Shown here: positions 35,912 through 48,652 of the stretch, piece by piece
Layout: each line of letters begins with the position of its first letter
Numbering within the stretch: the first letter of the stretch is position 1
Source: Hypholoma sublateritium FD-334 SS-4
Taxonomy: Eukaryota; Basidiomycota; Agaricomycetes; Agaricales; Strophariaceae
Direction of reading: 5' to 3'
NCBI GenBank assembly: GCA_000827495.1
Contig: KN817520.1
Location: 349,149 to 413,148 of the forward strand
Length of the DNA: 64,000 nucleotides
The notes under the pieces: generated by a model
Told to the model about the DNA's origin: nothing
What the model saw: only the letters and a program-made list of their open reading frames with translations
Database searches by the model: none
Made by a program: the position numbers and the translations under genes

Positions 35912-36972
35912 TTATGTGCCTCCTCCCCCTTCTTCTAGATGACGGTCTTCGCATTCGTCCGGCATGAAAAAAATCCCGATAACAATGAGGAAGGTGATAG
36001 ACATGACTATGAGAGCCACGCTCCCAATAATTGGCGGAAGGCGGTCATATGCATCACAGACGATGCCTATAACAGAAGCAATGAACCCAAGGAGCGTCAA
36101 GACCACACACATGAAGTGAAAGCGCCCGAGGAGTCGAGTGGGGACGCGATGTATTTGGCTAGGCTCGAGATACGCTTCATTCCATGTCAAGTATGTTCCC
36201 GTGAAGGCGCGCGTTGCTCGTCGAAGTCTGCGATGAAGACCGGGGGGAGGAGAGGGGACGCTTAAATTCTCTCCGTGTTCTGTTACTGTAGGTTCCATCT
36301 CGACAGGGGAAACGACGTATGTATAGTTTTGGCTACTTCCACGACTGTGGGAGCTTTCTCGTTTCTTGGCCATGCTCTGCCTTTCGGTGCGCGCCCATTT
36401 GATCTTATAGCGAACAAGGAAGAAGCCTCCGAGAAAGGATATGAGCGCTGCCAATAAATTGTTCAGAGGTTTATTCATGTGATAAGAAAGGGTGAGGAAG
36501 TTTACCTGCAAGGATGTGGAGAACCAGTCCGCCAGTAAGGCCTGCGTTTGCTGCTAAAGCTAGCATTGTCATATTTGCTGCTTGACCTTGCGGAGGAGTT
36601 GTTATGCTGATCAAGGTTGCCTCTGTTGAAGCGAAGAAAATCGTCTGCCATTGATAAATTTAATACATCTCTCCAAGGAAAGGTCCGGAGTGAGAAACCT
36701 ACAAGCACGCTGATAAGCTGCAGCCTCTCCATCCACGACTCTAGGAGACGGCGTATCGCTCTCTCCTCGTCGTGGTTCAAGAATGAAGGCTCGTCGTCGC
36801 CATTCAATGTTATGTCGGGAGTGAATCCGCCGCCTTCAGTGGGTGTGGTATCATGGGCGAATGGTTGGCTCTCCCTTGCTCCAAGATGGTCTGCACTCGT
36901 GTTCACCGACAGCGTAGGCGGGTACGGACGCTCTTCGGAGGTACCCGTACGGGAAGGGCGAACGTGGAGCAT
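35912..36972 (-). CDS. Membrane protein family, copy B (314 aa, 4 helices)
   Basis: Exons on the minus strand: 36972-36703, 36644-36506 (139 nt), 36447-35912, totalling 945 nt in frame. An N-terminal soluble part of about 85 residues is Ser/Pro-rich and ends in ERAIRRLLESWMERLQLISVL. Helix 1 is TIFFASTEATLISIT. Helix 2 runs from LAANAGLTGGLVLHILA into ALISFLGGFFLVRYKIKWA. A hydrophilic Ser/Pro-rich loop of about 85 residues follows. Helix 3 is MCVVLTLLGFIASVIGIVC. Helix 4 is IIGSVALIVMSITFLIVIGI, followed by an acidic tail. I do not know the function. It is a tandem paralogue of the genes on either side, in the same orientation. The start follows the length of copy A. Confidence 0.75.
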
Positions 36973-37513
36973 TGGAGAGTCTGGTGGTGCTGCGTACGCT
37001 GCAGAGGTGTATACATTGCCTTTAAACCAGTTATCAACCTTGTAATATTGACACGCATCGCTGACAAGAGCTCAGTAATATTTCAGGATGCGATACGGGG
37101 ATGTCTTGGGGACGTCCAATGAAGGCGGTGCACTGTCAGTGACTCAGAGGTGTGCAGCTTCCATTTACACATGCAATTACAGATATGGGACAAATAATAC
37201 ACGTATTTATGCAATCTGTAGAAACCACTGGGGAAAAAAAGGTATGAAGTAGACCACGCATCGATATAGAGCGGAAATCGCGGGGAAATATTTCTGCGGT
37301 ATCTCGGCCAGTGGGTGATTCAAAATTAGTGTAATGGATGCCAGTGGCTCCTCTCTCGAGCTCAGATTGTCACGAAGTCCTGGTTTACAAGATGCAGTCA
37401 ATGAAATGGGCTTGGGTACGCCATAGATATTCTACTCTACGTTGTATCCGGTGTATTTACATGTCTATATCTTTGTAACCTTGATAACAAAATCATGAGA
37501 GTTTTGTTCTTTT
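36973..37513. other. Intergenic region between membrane paralogues B and A
   Basis: No gene was seen. Both neighbours are read leftwards, so it should hold the promoter of copy B. Confidence 0.45.
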
Positions 37514-38575
37514 TTATTCCTCCTGGATCTCATCTCCGACACGCTCAGGAAGTAAGAAAATCACAAGAACTGCAAGAAAAGTGACAGAGATGACTGTGAT
37601 AGCCACACTACCTATGATAGAAGGGAGTCGGTCATAAGCATCACAAATGAGGCCTATAACGGAGAAAATAAATCCAAGCAGGGTTAACACAACACACATA
37701 AAGTAAAAACGGCCAAGAAGACGTGTAGGAACTCGACGTATCTGACAGGGGATAAAGGGTCCCTCGTCCCACCTGCCCAAACATAGGGTAAGTAAAGTAC
37801 TGGGACATCCTGCGAAACTCTCCGACATTTTTGCGACTTTTCCGTGAAGAGAGGAAGAAATATTTGTGGGAGATAAGCTCTCGTTTGACTTTGGGAAGGT
37901 GTTCGACGTGGGGGGAGTGGGTACGTTGAATTTTCTGTCACAGGTATGGCGGGATTGAGTTGCTGCCCTCTTCCTTGCCATATCCAGTCGCTCCGTATGG
38001 GCCCACTTGATTTTGTAGCGAACGAGAAAAAATCCAGCTAGAAAAGATATGAAGGCTGTCGGACCCCGAGTCAGAACTGCCAGATGAGGTACCAAGGGGA
38101 AATTTTACCCGCAAGTATATGGAGAACCAGACCACCCGTTAGACCCGCATTTGCTGCTGAAGCTAGAATTGACATATTCCGTACTTGACCTTGCGCGGGA
38201 GTTGTGATACTAAGTAAGGTTGCCTCTGTCGAGGCAAAAAAGATGGCATAGAAATTGTCAATTAATTACAACGGATATGCCTCTCGAACAGCCTAGTCAA
38301 AATCTTACGAGCACACTGATGAGCTGCAGCCTCTCCATCCACGATTCTAGAAGGCGTCGAATGGCCTTGTCTTCTTTGTGGGTCAACAAAGACGATTCAA
38401 TATCACTGTCCAATGTTATGGAGGCGGTTTCGTCCGAGGATTTAGCGACGGTGGATGCAGTAGGTGAGCGATCGGGGATAATACCAGCAAGTGCGCGTTT
38501 TGCACCGAAGGGAATATTTTCCTCTTTTATAGCTTCGAGTGGTGCTTGACAGGGGCCCGAAGTCCATAAAGACAT
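37514..38575 (-). CDS. Membrane protein family, copy A, with AT intron end (315 aa if spliced)
   Basis: Exons inferred from copy B: 38575-38309, 38247-38109 (139 nt), 38055-37514, totalling 948 nt in frame. RRLLESWMERLQLISVL, IFFASTEATLLSITTP, AFISFLAGFFLVRYKIKWA, RLLGRFYFMCVVLTLLGF and IIGSVAITVISVTFLAVL align closely with copy B. The first intron (38308-38248) starts GTAAGA but ends TAT where AG is required, and no usable AG lies near the conserved boundary. Either this acceptor is mutated and the gene is failing, or a rare GT-AT splice or a base error is involved. Start MSLWTSG was chosen over an ATG 72 nt upstream because it matches copy B in length. Function is unknown. Confidence 0.65.
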
Positions 38576-39938
38576 TCTTGCTGATAATCGAAGGTAGGAA
38601 GTGTCCAAGGACACGACGAACTCTCTAGTTTCTGTTATATATCTCAAAGTGCCAAGACTCCAAGATAATTACAAGATGATTACATGTTTGTGAAGGCCGA
38701 ATAATATTCTGAAATGCCTTCCGGATGATGAACCGACGATGCATGGTAGACATGGGCGCTTATGAAATCGGTGGCATTTCCTTGGCGTGATGGGATGTCG
38801 ACTTGGCGGTGGAGTAGCGGCATAGCACATGCAGAGCACCCGTTGAACCGCGTTCAACCGTTGGCCTGTGAGTCATTCTTTTCTCGGAGAAATCAAAAGC
38901 TCTCTTGCATCTGTATGTTATCTTGTGGCCTGCTGACTGCCAGTGGGGCTAAAATAATAGGGTTCCCTAAGAATATGTATGTGACTGACAGTATGCTAAT
39001 CTCAGGAAAGTATGCGCACTGCATGCCATGGGTGGATTGACTCGCATCTTTAGAATTTCTGAGGCCTCTCTCCAATATTTTGCCGTACAAAAGATGAATA
39101 CCTGGATTATTCAGATTGTGTAGTAAACCATTCAACAAAGCATGATTGTCAAGCAGTTTATTATAATTCGGTTTTGTTCAAGTTTTGTTTACCCCAGAGG
39201 CTAGATGTAGTCGTACCAAAAATAGAATCTTTCCTGAGCTCAGTCCGGCCGCGGGGCACGCGCTGCGTTGATTTTGCGCGCCAAGACGAGTATGTAGCAC
39301 TGGCTTATTCACTTGACCATCGCTTTTATGATTTCATTGCTGCGTGCATAGCCATTCGAATTACAGAAGCGCCAACCTTATTTTCTTATGCAGCGAGGCT
39401 GGCTCAGTTGACATATGTGCATACCTCTGCGGTGTGCTTGGCTTGACACATGTAACTCTAACTGCGAGGTCAACGAAAGCTAAGATACGCCGAGCTTTTC
39501 TTCGCCATGAATTTCGTGTAACGAGGCTAGTCTGATGTCAGCACAAGTTGGATGGATATAGTACATCCATAAACATACAGGAATAAAGAATAGGAGTGCA
39601 AGTAGTATACCAGAGGTAATAGGGGATGCAAATGGCGTAAAGGCGAGGTAGAATAAAAACAAGAGTGGATTTGATGTTGACACGAAATCGCTTCCTACGA
39701 ATGTCCCGCCTAAGTATAGAGATAAAACAAACAAGAAAACGAGGATTCCATGGAAAGAGGGAGTTTATACAACGATCAAAAGCAAGTACATAACAGCATA
39801 CATACAATACAGTGTGAAAGCAGAAGATTTGGCCAGAAGAAAAGAAGCAATTCAAAATGATGGTGATGATAGATGGATAATCCGTAGATGAAGTGAGCGT
39901 AGAATGTAGATCAAGGCCATGGAAGATTATAGAAATTT
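38576..39938. other. Intergenic region
   Basis: About 1.3 kb between copy A and the 3' end of the RhoGEF gene. No gene was recognised. Confidence 0.45.
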
Positions 39939-42900
39939 CTACACTGACATCGTGACTGGCTCCAAAAAGCTCGCCAGGGCCCACCCGACGATACCGTTTC
40001 CATCGCGGCACAGCAACAAACAGTCTTCGCCATCATCCACGTAGAGAGGAAGTTTGGGGTGTATACTAGGGTGTCCCGCCTCCTGTAGAACTTGGTACAA
40101 GTCCCCCACCAGCAAGGTGAAGAACGGGAACGAGTAATACTGCACAGACGCGGGAGGGCGGCAGGGGTGGATCACCTGGCACACGTATTTCGCAGGTTTG
40201 GACACCCAGGAATCGCGTTGTGACGCGGTGAGAGGTTGTGGATCCGGAGGGGCGGAATTGCTATTCCGGTCGGAGCTGCCCCCCGTAAAGAAAGAAGTAA
40301 TGGATTTGGTAGAGCCCGAGCGTTTCCTTGTGTGTGTGGGGCGCTCCTTCGATTTAGCCTTCGGACTTGCAACTGCAGGCGCTGACATGGTCGGCATGGA
40401 TTGCGGGTGAGAAAGGGATGTTCGGCCGCGGTCCCTCTCTGGACGTTTCTCCTTCTCCTTCGACCGTGAAGGTGAGATTCCTTGCTGGAGCTGGTACTGT
40501 TCCCATTCATCTATAGGTGGTTGATAGTACACGCGATCGCCGTCCACGACATATCCGGCGCCGTTAGGCAACTGCGGAGCTTGACTCAAAGTCTGTATCG
40601 TGGTATTGGTCAAGACGGAGGCTTGGTCAGTGGACGAATGGTGGGCGAGTGGCATCGATTTTCTTCGGCCCAGTGGATTGGTTCGACCGTTGCTGGGAGG
40701 TGTGGAATAAGGATATTGACCGCCCTCGTAGGATGGTGGTATCGAACTACTGCTGATACTCATGTAGTCCTCGAAGTCCTGCGACAGCCCGTGTCCGTGA
40801 GTGCGCCTGCGGGCTGGGGGAGTTCTTGTTTCGGACGGCTGCCGCGCACTGTCCTGTGAGGGTGGTCGGTAGCTCGAGTTCGCGCTACTCCCGGTATTCC
40901 CGCTCCCACTGGACCTCGATGTGCTCGCCAATGTGCTGGCGTCGCTTGTGCCGCGCCCGCGACCCCGTCTGCTGCCAGAATCTCTGCTGTCGCGAGAATA
41001 GGTTACGCTTGTCAGGGATCCTAGAGGCATCGGGCCCGATACAGAGTACAGAGAGGTGCCACTAGAGCTGGTTGCGTGCGGAGGATTGAGCGCGGCCAGA
41101 TTTATAGCAACAGCCATCGCTGCCTGTTTCTTGTGCACTGGTGAGTGCGCCGGCTCCAATGCAGAAAACAGCGAGCTGACAACTGCAGCGTTGGGCTTTC
41201 CCTTGCTTGTACGCTCATACAGTTTCTCCCTCTCCCGTTGCTCCCTGTCCCGGGCCTTCTGTTCCCGCTCGCGCTCCTTCTGTTCCTTCTGTTCCTTCTC
41301 CAACTTTTCACGCTCTCGCTCCTTCACCGTGGACAGCTGCGGCGCCATTGGCGCGTAGAAGTCGGGATATGCGTAGTACGAATCATACCGCTTGCCCACG
41401 TTCTGGCGCTCGCGTTCTCGTTCCTTCTCCAGCATTTGGAGATGCTGCGCCTGGAGTGTCGCGTACCCGCGACCCAGATTTGCCTGGGCGTTTGCCTGCG
41501 CCTGCGCTTGCGCCATAACGGGCACAACATGCACAGGAACCGGGCTGGTGATACCCAGTGCGCGAACGACCTCGTCGACGTCCGCCCACCGCGCATGCCA
41601 CACCATGCAGGTCTCTTCATAGCCCGCGTTCAGCTCCTCCTCGACGCGCAACATTTCCCACAGTTCCGCCCAGCGCTCCTTCACGTCGCGCCAGAAGCGC
41701 GTCTGGATGTCTGCGAGCCGCCGCACAAACACGGCGCAACCCCTGTGCAGCAGCGCCAGGTACGTCGGGAGCTCCGCTGCCAGCTGGCCGCGCAGGGCGA
41801 GGTAGTTTGTCGACGCGGCGAGGAGCGCGGGCGGCGGTCGATTCTTCTGCGACACAGGCATCGTGAGGAGGTGGTAGTGATACGGCTCCTGCTCTGCCAT
41901 CGATGCAAGCAGCTTCAGGGGTTGGCTCATCGTCATCAGGAGGTGCGCCATGTCCTTCAGCAGGCGCTCGTTGATCGCGGCGTCGAGGTCCGCGGTGAGC
42001 GGGAGGAGGCCCTGCGTCACGACCGCCAGGAAGGCCTCAAATGCCTCGCTGTTCTGGTCCGGAGTTAGGCCAATGACCTTCCCGAAGGACAGCGCCCAGC
42101 CGCGCAGCGCGAGCATCACGTTCGCCGTCATCTTGCCCCAGTCGACGATGTTCTTCGCGAACTGCTGCGCGAACACCTCGATGCGCTTGAGCTCCGCCTG
42201 CATCGCGTCGACCTGGGCCGCCTCGCTCGCCCCGCCGGGCCCACCCTCCGTGAGCTGCGAGACGCGCATCGTCGCCGCCGTGACGCCGCCGTGGCGCAGG
42301 CTCTTCACCTTCGACAGGTTGACGGACGCCGCGACGCCCACTGGGGTGCTCGTTTTCCTCGGGGTCTTGTTCGCAAGGACGTCCTTGACCACCTCCGCGC
42401 GCCGCCTCCCCTCGTTGACATTCCGCGCAATCTCCTCGATCTTCGTGCGGGCCAGCTTGAGATTTTCCTTGTCCGGGTGGCTGTCCGGCGTCTCGTCGCT
42501 GATCGCTGCCAGCAGTAAAGGGTACTTGAGCAGGCGCTGTACGGGTTTGATCAGGAGCGATGAGAGGTCCCAGGCGTGCGAAACAGTCGATGCCACCGTC
42601 TGCGTGTAGCTCAGATAAGCCTGGAGCCCCGGCGTCTGTGGAAGCGCCTGCAGGTGCTGCAGCGCAGTAGGGTGGCGGGTAATATAGTGCTTGTACGGCT
42701 TTTCCAAATCGGGTATCTACACGCGCGCAACACGATCGGTCACAGGTCATATTATGCGCCAAAAAGGAAATACGCACAATACGCAGAAACAACGCTCCAA
42801 CGCAGTCTTCGCCTTGACCCCCATCCACTACGTCCCCCAGCGCTAGCTCCAGCTCCTCCGTGAATAAATCAGCGAAAATCGCAAGTTCTGATACGTTACT

Positions 42901-44905
42901 GAAGATTATCTTGGCGTCGTCTGCCGTCATCGGCGGTTGTAGTGCATTTAGTGAGTCCGAGGATGCTGTCGAAACTGCGCGGGAGGAGTCGCCGCTCGAG
43001 CCTGAACCTGAGCCCGAGCTCGAAGGAATTCCAGAAGCCGATGCGGATAATAGTGCCGGAGGTGGAGGGATATTATGCGGTAGTGGCACGATCTGACCTA
43101 GAAGACGAGAAAATAGGAGGTTAGCAAAGCTGGTCACATCATGCCAAAGCTAATATGTAGTCGCGAAGGAAAAGCAAGGTGCTAGAGGGGAAATAGCTGA
43201 AAGGTCTATTCGTGCTAAGCACGTATAGCAAAGAATGACCGTCCAGCCAGAGGCTCGAGCGACTACAATGCCTGGAGCTCGATCTTCTCCATACAGGACA
43301 TTGAGTCGCGCTATAGTGACATGACCCGCCTGATTGTGCGCATACACCCACTTCGCTATCACGTTCCAACGAGCCAAGTCAAGCGGAGCCCCATCCGACG
43401 AAAATGGAACCTGGAACATGAACGAGGACCACATATTTCGATCCGCCCCACAGTGCTTCTGGGACCCGCGTGTCACTATCAGCACAGAAGGGAGCATACA
43501 TCGTGAATTCTCTCTATCGCGTTGATAGCGAAAGTCATGACGGACTGAGCGGAATGGGTAAAGATGGCTATCCATCGTGATAAACAGCGATCACCGAGTT
43601 TGTGCATCCAATAGCACGACATGGCTGTGTCGGACATGAATCGGACACTGGCTCGAGGCAAGTGACAGCGCACATCAGGGTGCATTCCATCGGACATAGG
43701 AGAATCGCCCGACGAACGGATCGTAGGCAACCCCCGGCAATGCTGCGCAGGGCTTGCCTAGCCTTGCATCTTCCATCCGGATCCTGCGTGTCGAAGTTGA
43801 AGCAAGAGAACCCGGGATAGAGGCGAATGCACATGTGTAGCCTTGAGCTACCTTTACTGCTCCAGAATGCAGAAGACAAAAAACCGGCAAGAATAGAAAA
43901 AAGAGGGCAAGAAGATACCAAACAAGAAACAGAAATTTAAGAAACACGAAAAGAATGCTCACCAAGGGCAAGTGGAATGTGAACTTCGCGTATGAGCGCA
44001 AGGTCAGACGCATAAGCTCGTTCCGAGGAAAGAAGCTCATGCATTGCGTGGTGTCGCTTCGTCATTGTCATTGTCGTGGTCGCCGTGGATGGTGATAATG
44101 ACCCCGCCTCATGGAATTCAATCGACGACGCCGGTGTCGACATCATAGACACTGAAGATGCAGTAAGGCTTGGGTTTGATGCCACGGAATTGAGTGTTGA
44201 ACTCGACGAGACTCTGCCTCTGTTGATTTCATCCTCTGCCTCCCTTTCTTCATCTTGTTCCTTCTCGCTCTTCGCTTCCTCCGTCGCCAGTGGCAACGGT
44301 ATCGGACCGAGAGTCGAATATCCTTTGAACAACTCGAGTGGCGCGGACGACGCGGGCTTGACCCGTAGCGGTGGCGTCGCATCCTCCTCGTTCTCAATAA
44401 TTCCGAACTCTTCGCGTACTTGATCCATCAAGCCGCTCAGCGACGGCAACGAGCCGTGCCGCTGTCGTGTGTCGTAAATGTTCATTGCTAGAATCGCCGT
44501 CGCGTCGGCAGGCGTCTGAGGTGACGCGGAGAGGTCTAGGTCTGAGACTGCGCTGTCTGGCGGGGTAGTGTCTCCCGGGGTCGCGCTGAGATCTATACTT
44601 GGGGCGATGCTACTCCGAGGTGAAACGTCGGAACTGGGAGACGAAATGGAGCGCGGGGGCGGCCGAAGTGGCGAGCGGACGGGAAGTGGAGGAGACGAAG
44701 GAGCGGGAGAAATAGGCGCGGTGGTGGTGGTGGTGAGAGAGGGAATGGTGGCCCGGGGCGGTCTGGCCACGCGGATGGGGCGAGGCTCACAGTCTGGCAG
44801 AAGCTCTGTGCTGCTGTTGGCGTCTGCGCAGCTGCTGGTGTCGGTGGGAAGTGTGCTGGTGCTGGCGACGGGCACGCCCTCGTCCATGATTTCTTTATCG
44901 GACAT
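39939..44905 (-). CDS. Rho-family guanine nucleotide exchange factor, DH-BAR-SH3 (1346 aa)
   Basis: Activates a Rho/Cdc42-type GTPase by nucleotide exchange, likely in polarity or septation; fungal DH-BAR factors resemble Tuba and S. pombe Gef1. Exons on the minus strand: 44905-43963, 43097-42778, 42716-39939, totalling 4041 nt in frame. The first 280 residues are Ser/Pro-rich and probably disordered. The DH domain runs from about 284 (HELLSSERAYASDLALI) over a Ser/Gly-rich insert and SELAIFADLFTEELE to LIKPVQRLLKYPLLL (about 475-490). A helical BAR-like region (about 545-800) follows, containing FAQQFAKNIVDW and RRLADIQTRFWRDVKERW. A coiled, charged stretch of EREREKLEKEQKEQ type and a long Ser-rich linker come next. 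A C-terminal SH3-like domain (about 1262-1342) holds FTLLVGDLYQVL and GIVGWALASFLEPV. The first intron is 865 nt and splits the DH domain. Confidence 0.88.
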
Positions 44906-47900
44906 TCAGCGTGAGCACAGAAGCCAATTCGGAACAAGAGCGAGATTAGTCAGGAAGGATGCCGTCCCCACCGTGATCAGCGATGCGTTGTGCGTCCAGG
45001 ATGGCCTGTCGTCGTCGGGCGGCTGGTGTGGATGTGGTAGGAGGAAGGATGGCGGCCCCTCGGGACGCTCGCGTCGGCGCTGATTCTGGTTCTGTCGTTG
45101 GTGTGACCAATCACGCGCTAGCCCGGTCTTCGCTCATGTGAATCTGGCGGTGTTAAATTAGGGCGCCCAGCCCCGCCTTTCCCCCACATTTAGTCCGCCT
45201 TCTTTCTTTATTAACCAGCGATCGACAGCCTGCGCACGTCTCGAGATCTTCTACCGCCACCAGAGACTTGCAGACCAGTAAAGGCGTATTCAAGTCTGAT
45301 TCACGCATACACCAGTGACTGGCCGCTTTCAGACACTTCGGACAGAAATAGCTCCCATGACGCTCAGCTTCCTATCTTCACATGGTTCTGTCTGCATGTC
45401 CCTCGCGACCACCGCTGTGCATGTGCACCAAGCATGCGCGGACACAGGTGCACCACCACTCTGAATCGATATCCATCCAACACGGCGAACCAAGTACGTC
45501 GTAGCACACGAGCCAAGTGCATGATTTTTCGAGAAGGCGAGCATTGAAATGAAATGGTTCAGCAAATTTACCTTATCGGTGGGATGCCCAACGTATTCTG
45601 TTGGTAAAAATGGTGGGAGATGATATCATTCAGTCTAAAAACTATCTAATTCTCACCTATTCTCACTTGCTGCGGACGGAACAGTAACTCGCCGAATATT
45701 AGGCGATCCGGACGGGCCATCGAGAAAAGTAGATATCGATATCCTCCTTGTCAAGTTCCCGGAGACCGCAAGAGCACGGGTGCGTATCCACACCACCCCA
45801 AACAAGACCCGTGGCTTGCCCGTGGCCGCCAGCAGACTCGGTCGCCTGGAATCACCAGACCAGACCTGCGAATCGCAAGGACATCCCCAATATACAAATT
45901 GCCTTAACCGCCCCTAAATTAAAGGCACGCCGCCATCTCATGTCCAAGCGCTGGAAATACGCCCACCTTATTACGCGCGCCCAGTATAGCAGCGCACGCC
46001 GCACACAATCACGCCGCCGCAGCCCAATACAAACGGTTATAAACGACCGCACGCGACGCGGCCTGCCCCACAGATGGCACTTATTTAAAGATGGGAAGGG
46101 CTCGCGCTATATCAGGCGGTGGATAGTACCCGTCCCGTGCGATGGCGCGTGCGACGTAGCGGCCCACCGCAGGCGGTCGGTCCCGGGAGCGCGAGAAGAG
46201 GCGGCCTGTAGATGCCTGAGTGGAAGTGCCCGTGGGTGCCTACTTAGGGTTATGTGGGAGAGCCGATGGAGGCGGGGCCGGAGGACCGTTGAGTTGCATT
46301 CTACTGCATTTGTTCTAAGTTCTATGCAACCTGTGCTAGTGCTAACAGCATTCAGGTTTCATGGAGTTCAAAAAGTCAACGAAAGCCGAACACAGTGACT
46401 TGGCAGACCCGTGAAGTCTCGAAGCGACGCGAACCTGAATCGCGACCCAGGCAACTTGTATCAAAGGGGGCGAGGAAACCAACCGTTTTTCCAGGTAAAA
46501 ATTCTCTTAATTAGAAACAGAATTGACCCGATATCTTCTAGAGAATAGGTTTCGAACTCTTGAACAGAGCTTGTGCGCCATTCCTGAGCCATGAGATAAT
46601 TACAGAAAATACACTGGGTGACTTTCCACAACTCTAACTTGAATATCTAAATCCAAATTACTGAAAATAAGGGTCCTACGCCGGGATGCCGGTGATGATA
46701 CAAGCTCCGAACTGTCATGTGGCGCTTTCGTTGACAGGTTCAAACTTGAGATTTAGAGGAGGCCTCCCGACCCCCCCTCTAGATTTTGAAACGTCAAAAG
46801 CTGTCAAATCGCCCTGATTAGTTTCCTTTNAGGGGATACGGCATGGCGGCAGACGCGTCATTGTTATGTTATGCCCCATATCTAGCCGTCGCTTGACCGC
46901 CGTCTCTTGCAGTGCCACTGTGGCCACAACCATCTTCTATAGCTCTCCTCCTCTCCCTAAGTCCATCTCTGACACTCCTGTAGGTGCTATTTTCTACACA
47001 AACTATTGCCTGTAAGTATAGTCAGTTCCAATTCCCTTGCCTTTGTGACCCTCAATACCCCCTTCCATTTTCCGTGCCACTAGCGCTGATTTTGCAATAT
47101 AAGCTGACCTCTGTAACTTGATCGTGCTCCGTGGTCATATAAATTAATGCAAACCATTTCGTAGACTTCAGCATCTTGGAGCACAGACCAGTGTACGGGA
47201 TCCATTGAAATGAGCAGAAGACAGTGCAGCCTTATCAGATTCAAGATATTGTTATCAAATCATAGAATTTTCGCGCTATGGAAATTCATTTGTTAATCCT
47301 TGAAACTCCGACTGACGTCGCTTGAGGTGACACTTGAATATCAATTCAAGTTGGTGTTACGGAAAGTCACCCACTCTCATATGAATTTATTCGAGCTCCC
47401 GTGTTTCAAGGTAGGCTTATGTTACGGCAACTTAGTACATTCGGCTATGTCTATTAACTTATATAGCCACTCGGGTAGATTGAAATCAGCGCTCAGCGCT
47501 TAGCGCTCGCCCTCATATGTGTGGACAGCACACAACGGAACAATGAATAACCCTGCACTTCATTCACGAATAAATTGTATCCCATCACGACGCCCCAAGG
47601 TTCACGCTCAAGCTCAAGGTGTATATAGATACGATGTGCAGGGTGCACACGACTTATTGGCTGTATATTCCTATCAATTTCGAGGACAATTTGATCGATC
47701 TTTTCCCAAACTTCTCATCGCTGGGAGTCCACTCAGTCGTATCGTCGACGAGTCGCGACCGTCAGATAGCAAATCGACGACAGATTCACTGTCCGCAATA
47801 AACCCGCGACAGGTAACTTGCAAAGCATGCTCTCCGATAATCCCTTTGTGCCAATCAAGGCCTCGTTTCACTTATTCCCCATTCATGGGACCATTCATCG

Positions 47901-48480
47901 GGGATTCTGTTCGTTTAATTAAAACGCGCTCAAAGCACATACATAGGTACATGGCTATGTATGTATTTTCCTTCAAAATATTCACCGACTCTGATAGAGA
48001 GAGAATGTAAGCTCAGGAATCACTGTGCCGGTTGCATGCGTGCCACTCAGCCCCAGCCAAGTGAAGCTTGAAGCTGATCGTCGACCCCTGGCGCCCCTGA
48101 TGAACGTACTATTTATAGAGTAGGAAATGCCAGTCTCGGTACATTTTTTTGAACAACACTTGTATTTTTTGAAAGATGTTTTCGAGATGTTTTTATAAAG
48201 GAGCGTTCTGCGAGAGGCCCTTCAATCGTGTAGAGTAGCATAGCCTTCAATGCGACGGGCCAAGTCACCGGTTAATACTAAACATTGGCTCGAAAGATCC
48301 CCGCCGTCTCGAAAACGTTGCAGGCACACAGAAATAAAGATCATTGCGCTCCGCTATCTACTGAATTTAGGAGTATTGGGATTCCTCCAAGCCCACCTAT
48401 TGCAGAAATATTCGAGCGTTTCAACTCCAGAATCGACCCTGGTTCGTGTGCATCGCACCTGCAGTGCCTACTACCGATCA
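44906..48480. other. Gene-poor region between RhoGEF and GMC 6
   Basis: About 3.6 kb has no supported gene. The region next to 44906 should carry the RhoGEF promoter. An open stretch at 45748-46398 is Arg-rich with no domain. One N lies at 46830. A GCGCTCAGCGCTTAGCGCT string lies near 47489, similar to the one upstream of GMC 5. Confidence 0.45.
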
Positions 48481-48487
48481 TATAAAA
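48481..48487 (+). promoter_or_regulatory. TATA box candidate of GMC gene 6
   Basis: TATAAAA lies 166-172 nt before the ATG at 48653. Another TATAAAG at about 48194 is far from the start. Confidence 0.35.
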
Positions 48488-48652
48488 GATATGACCAAGA
48501 AATGAGATTAATTCTCGCCGGCTCATATCGCAAATTCTTGATCTCGTTCCTTCGTGCTTGTAGTGGTACACCAGGTAGGCGTCGTGATTTATTTCCTGTG
48601 TTCCGGGGCTTTTGTCTGATCGTACCCATACAGCAGCGCCTAATAATTTGCT

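Noticed and set aside
41145..42068. 307-residue plus-strand open stretch
   Set aside because: It lies antisense to the GC-rich BAR-region exon of the RhoGEF gene, and composition explains the open frame; the minus-strand protein has clear domains.
43150..43921. Nested gene in the long RhoGEF intron
   Set aside because: Three overlapping open stretches exist but no single consistent frame or domain, so it is reported only as an unusual intron.
45748..46398. 216-residue Arg-rich open stretch
   Set aside because: Low-complexity composition, no domain, no splice support.
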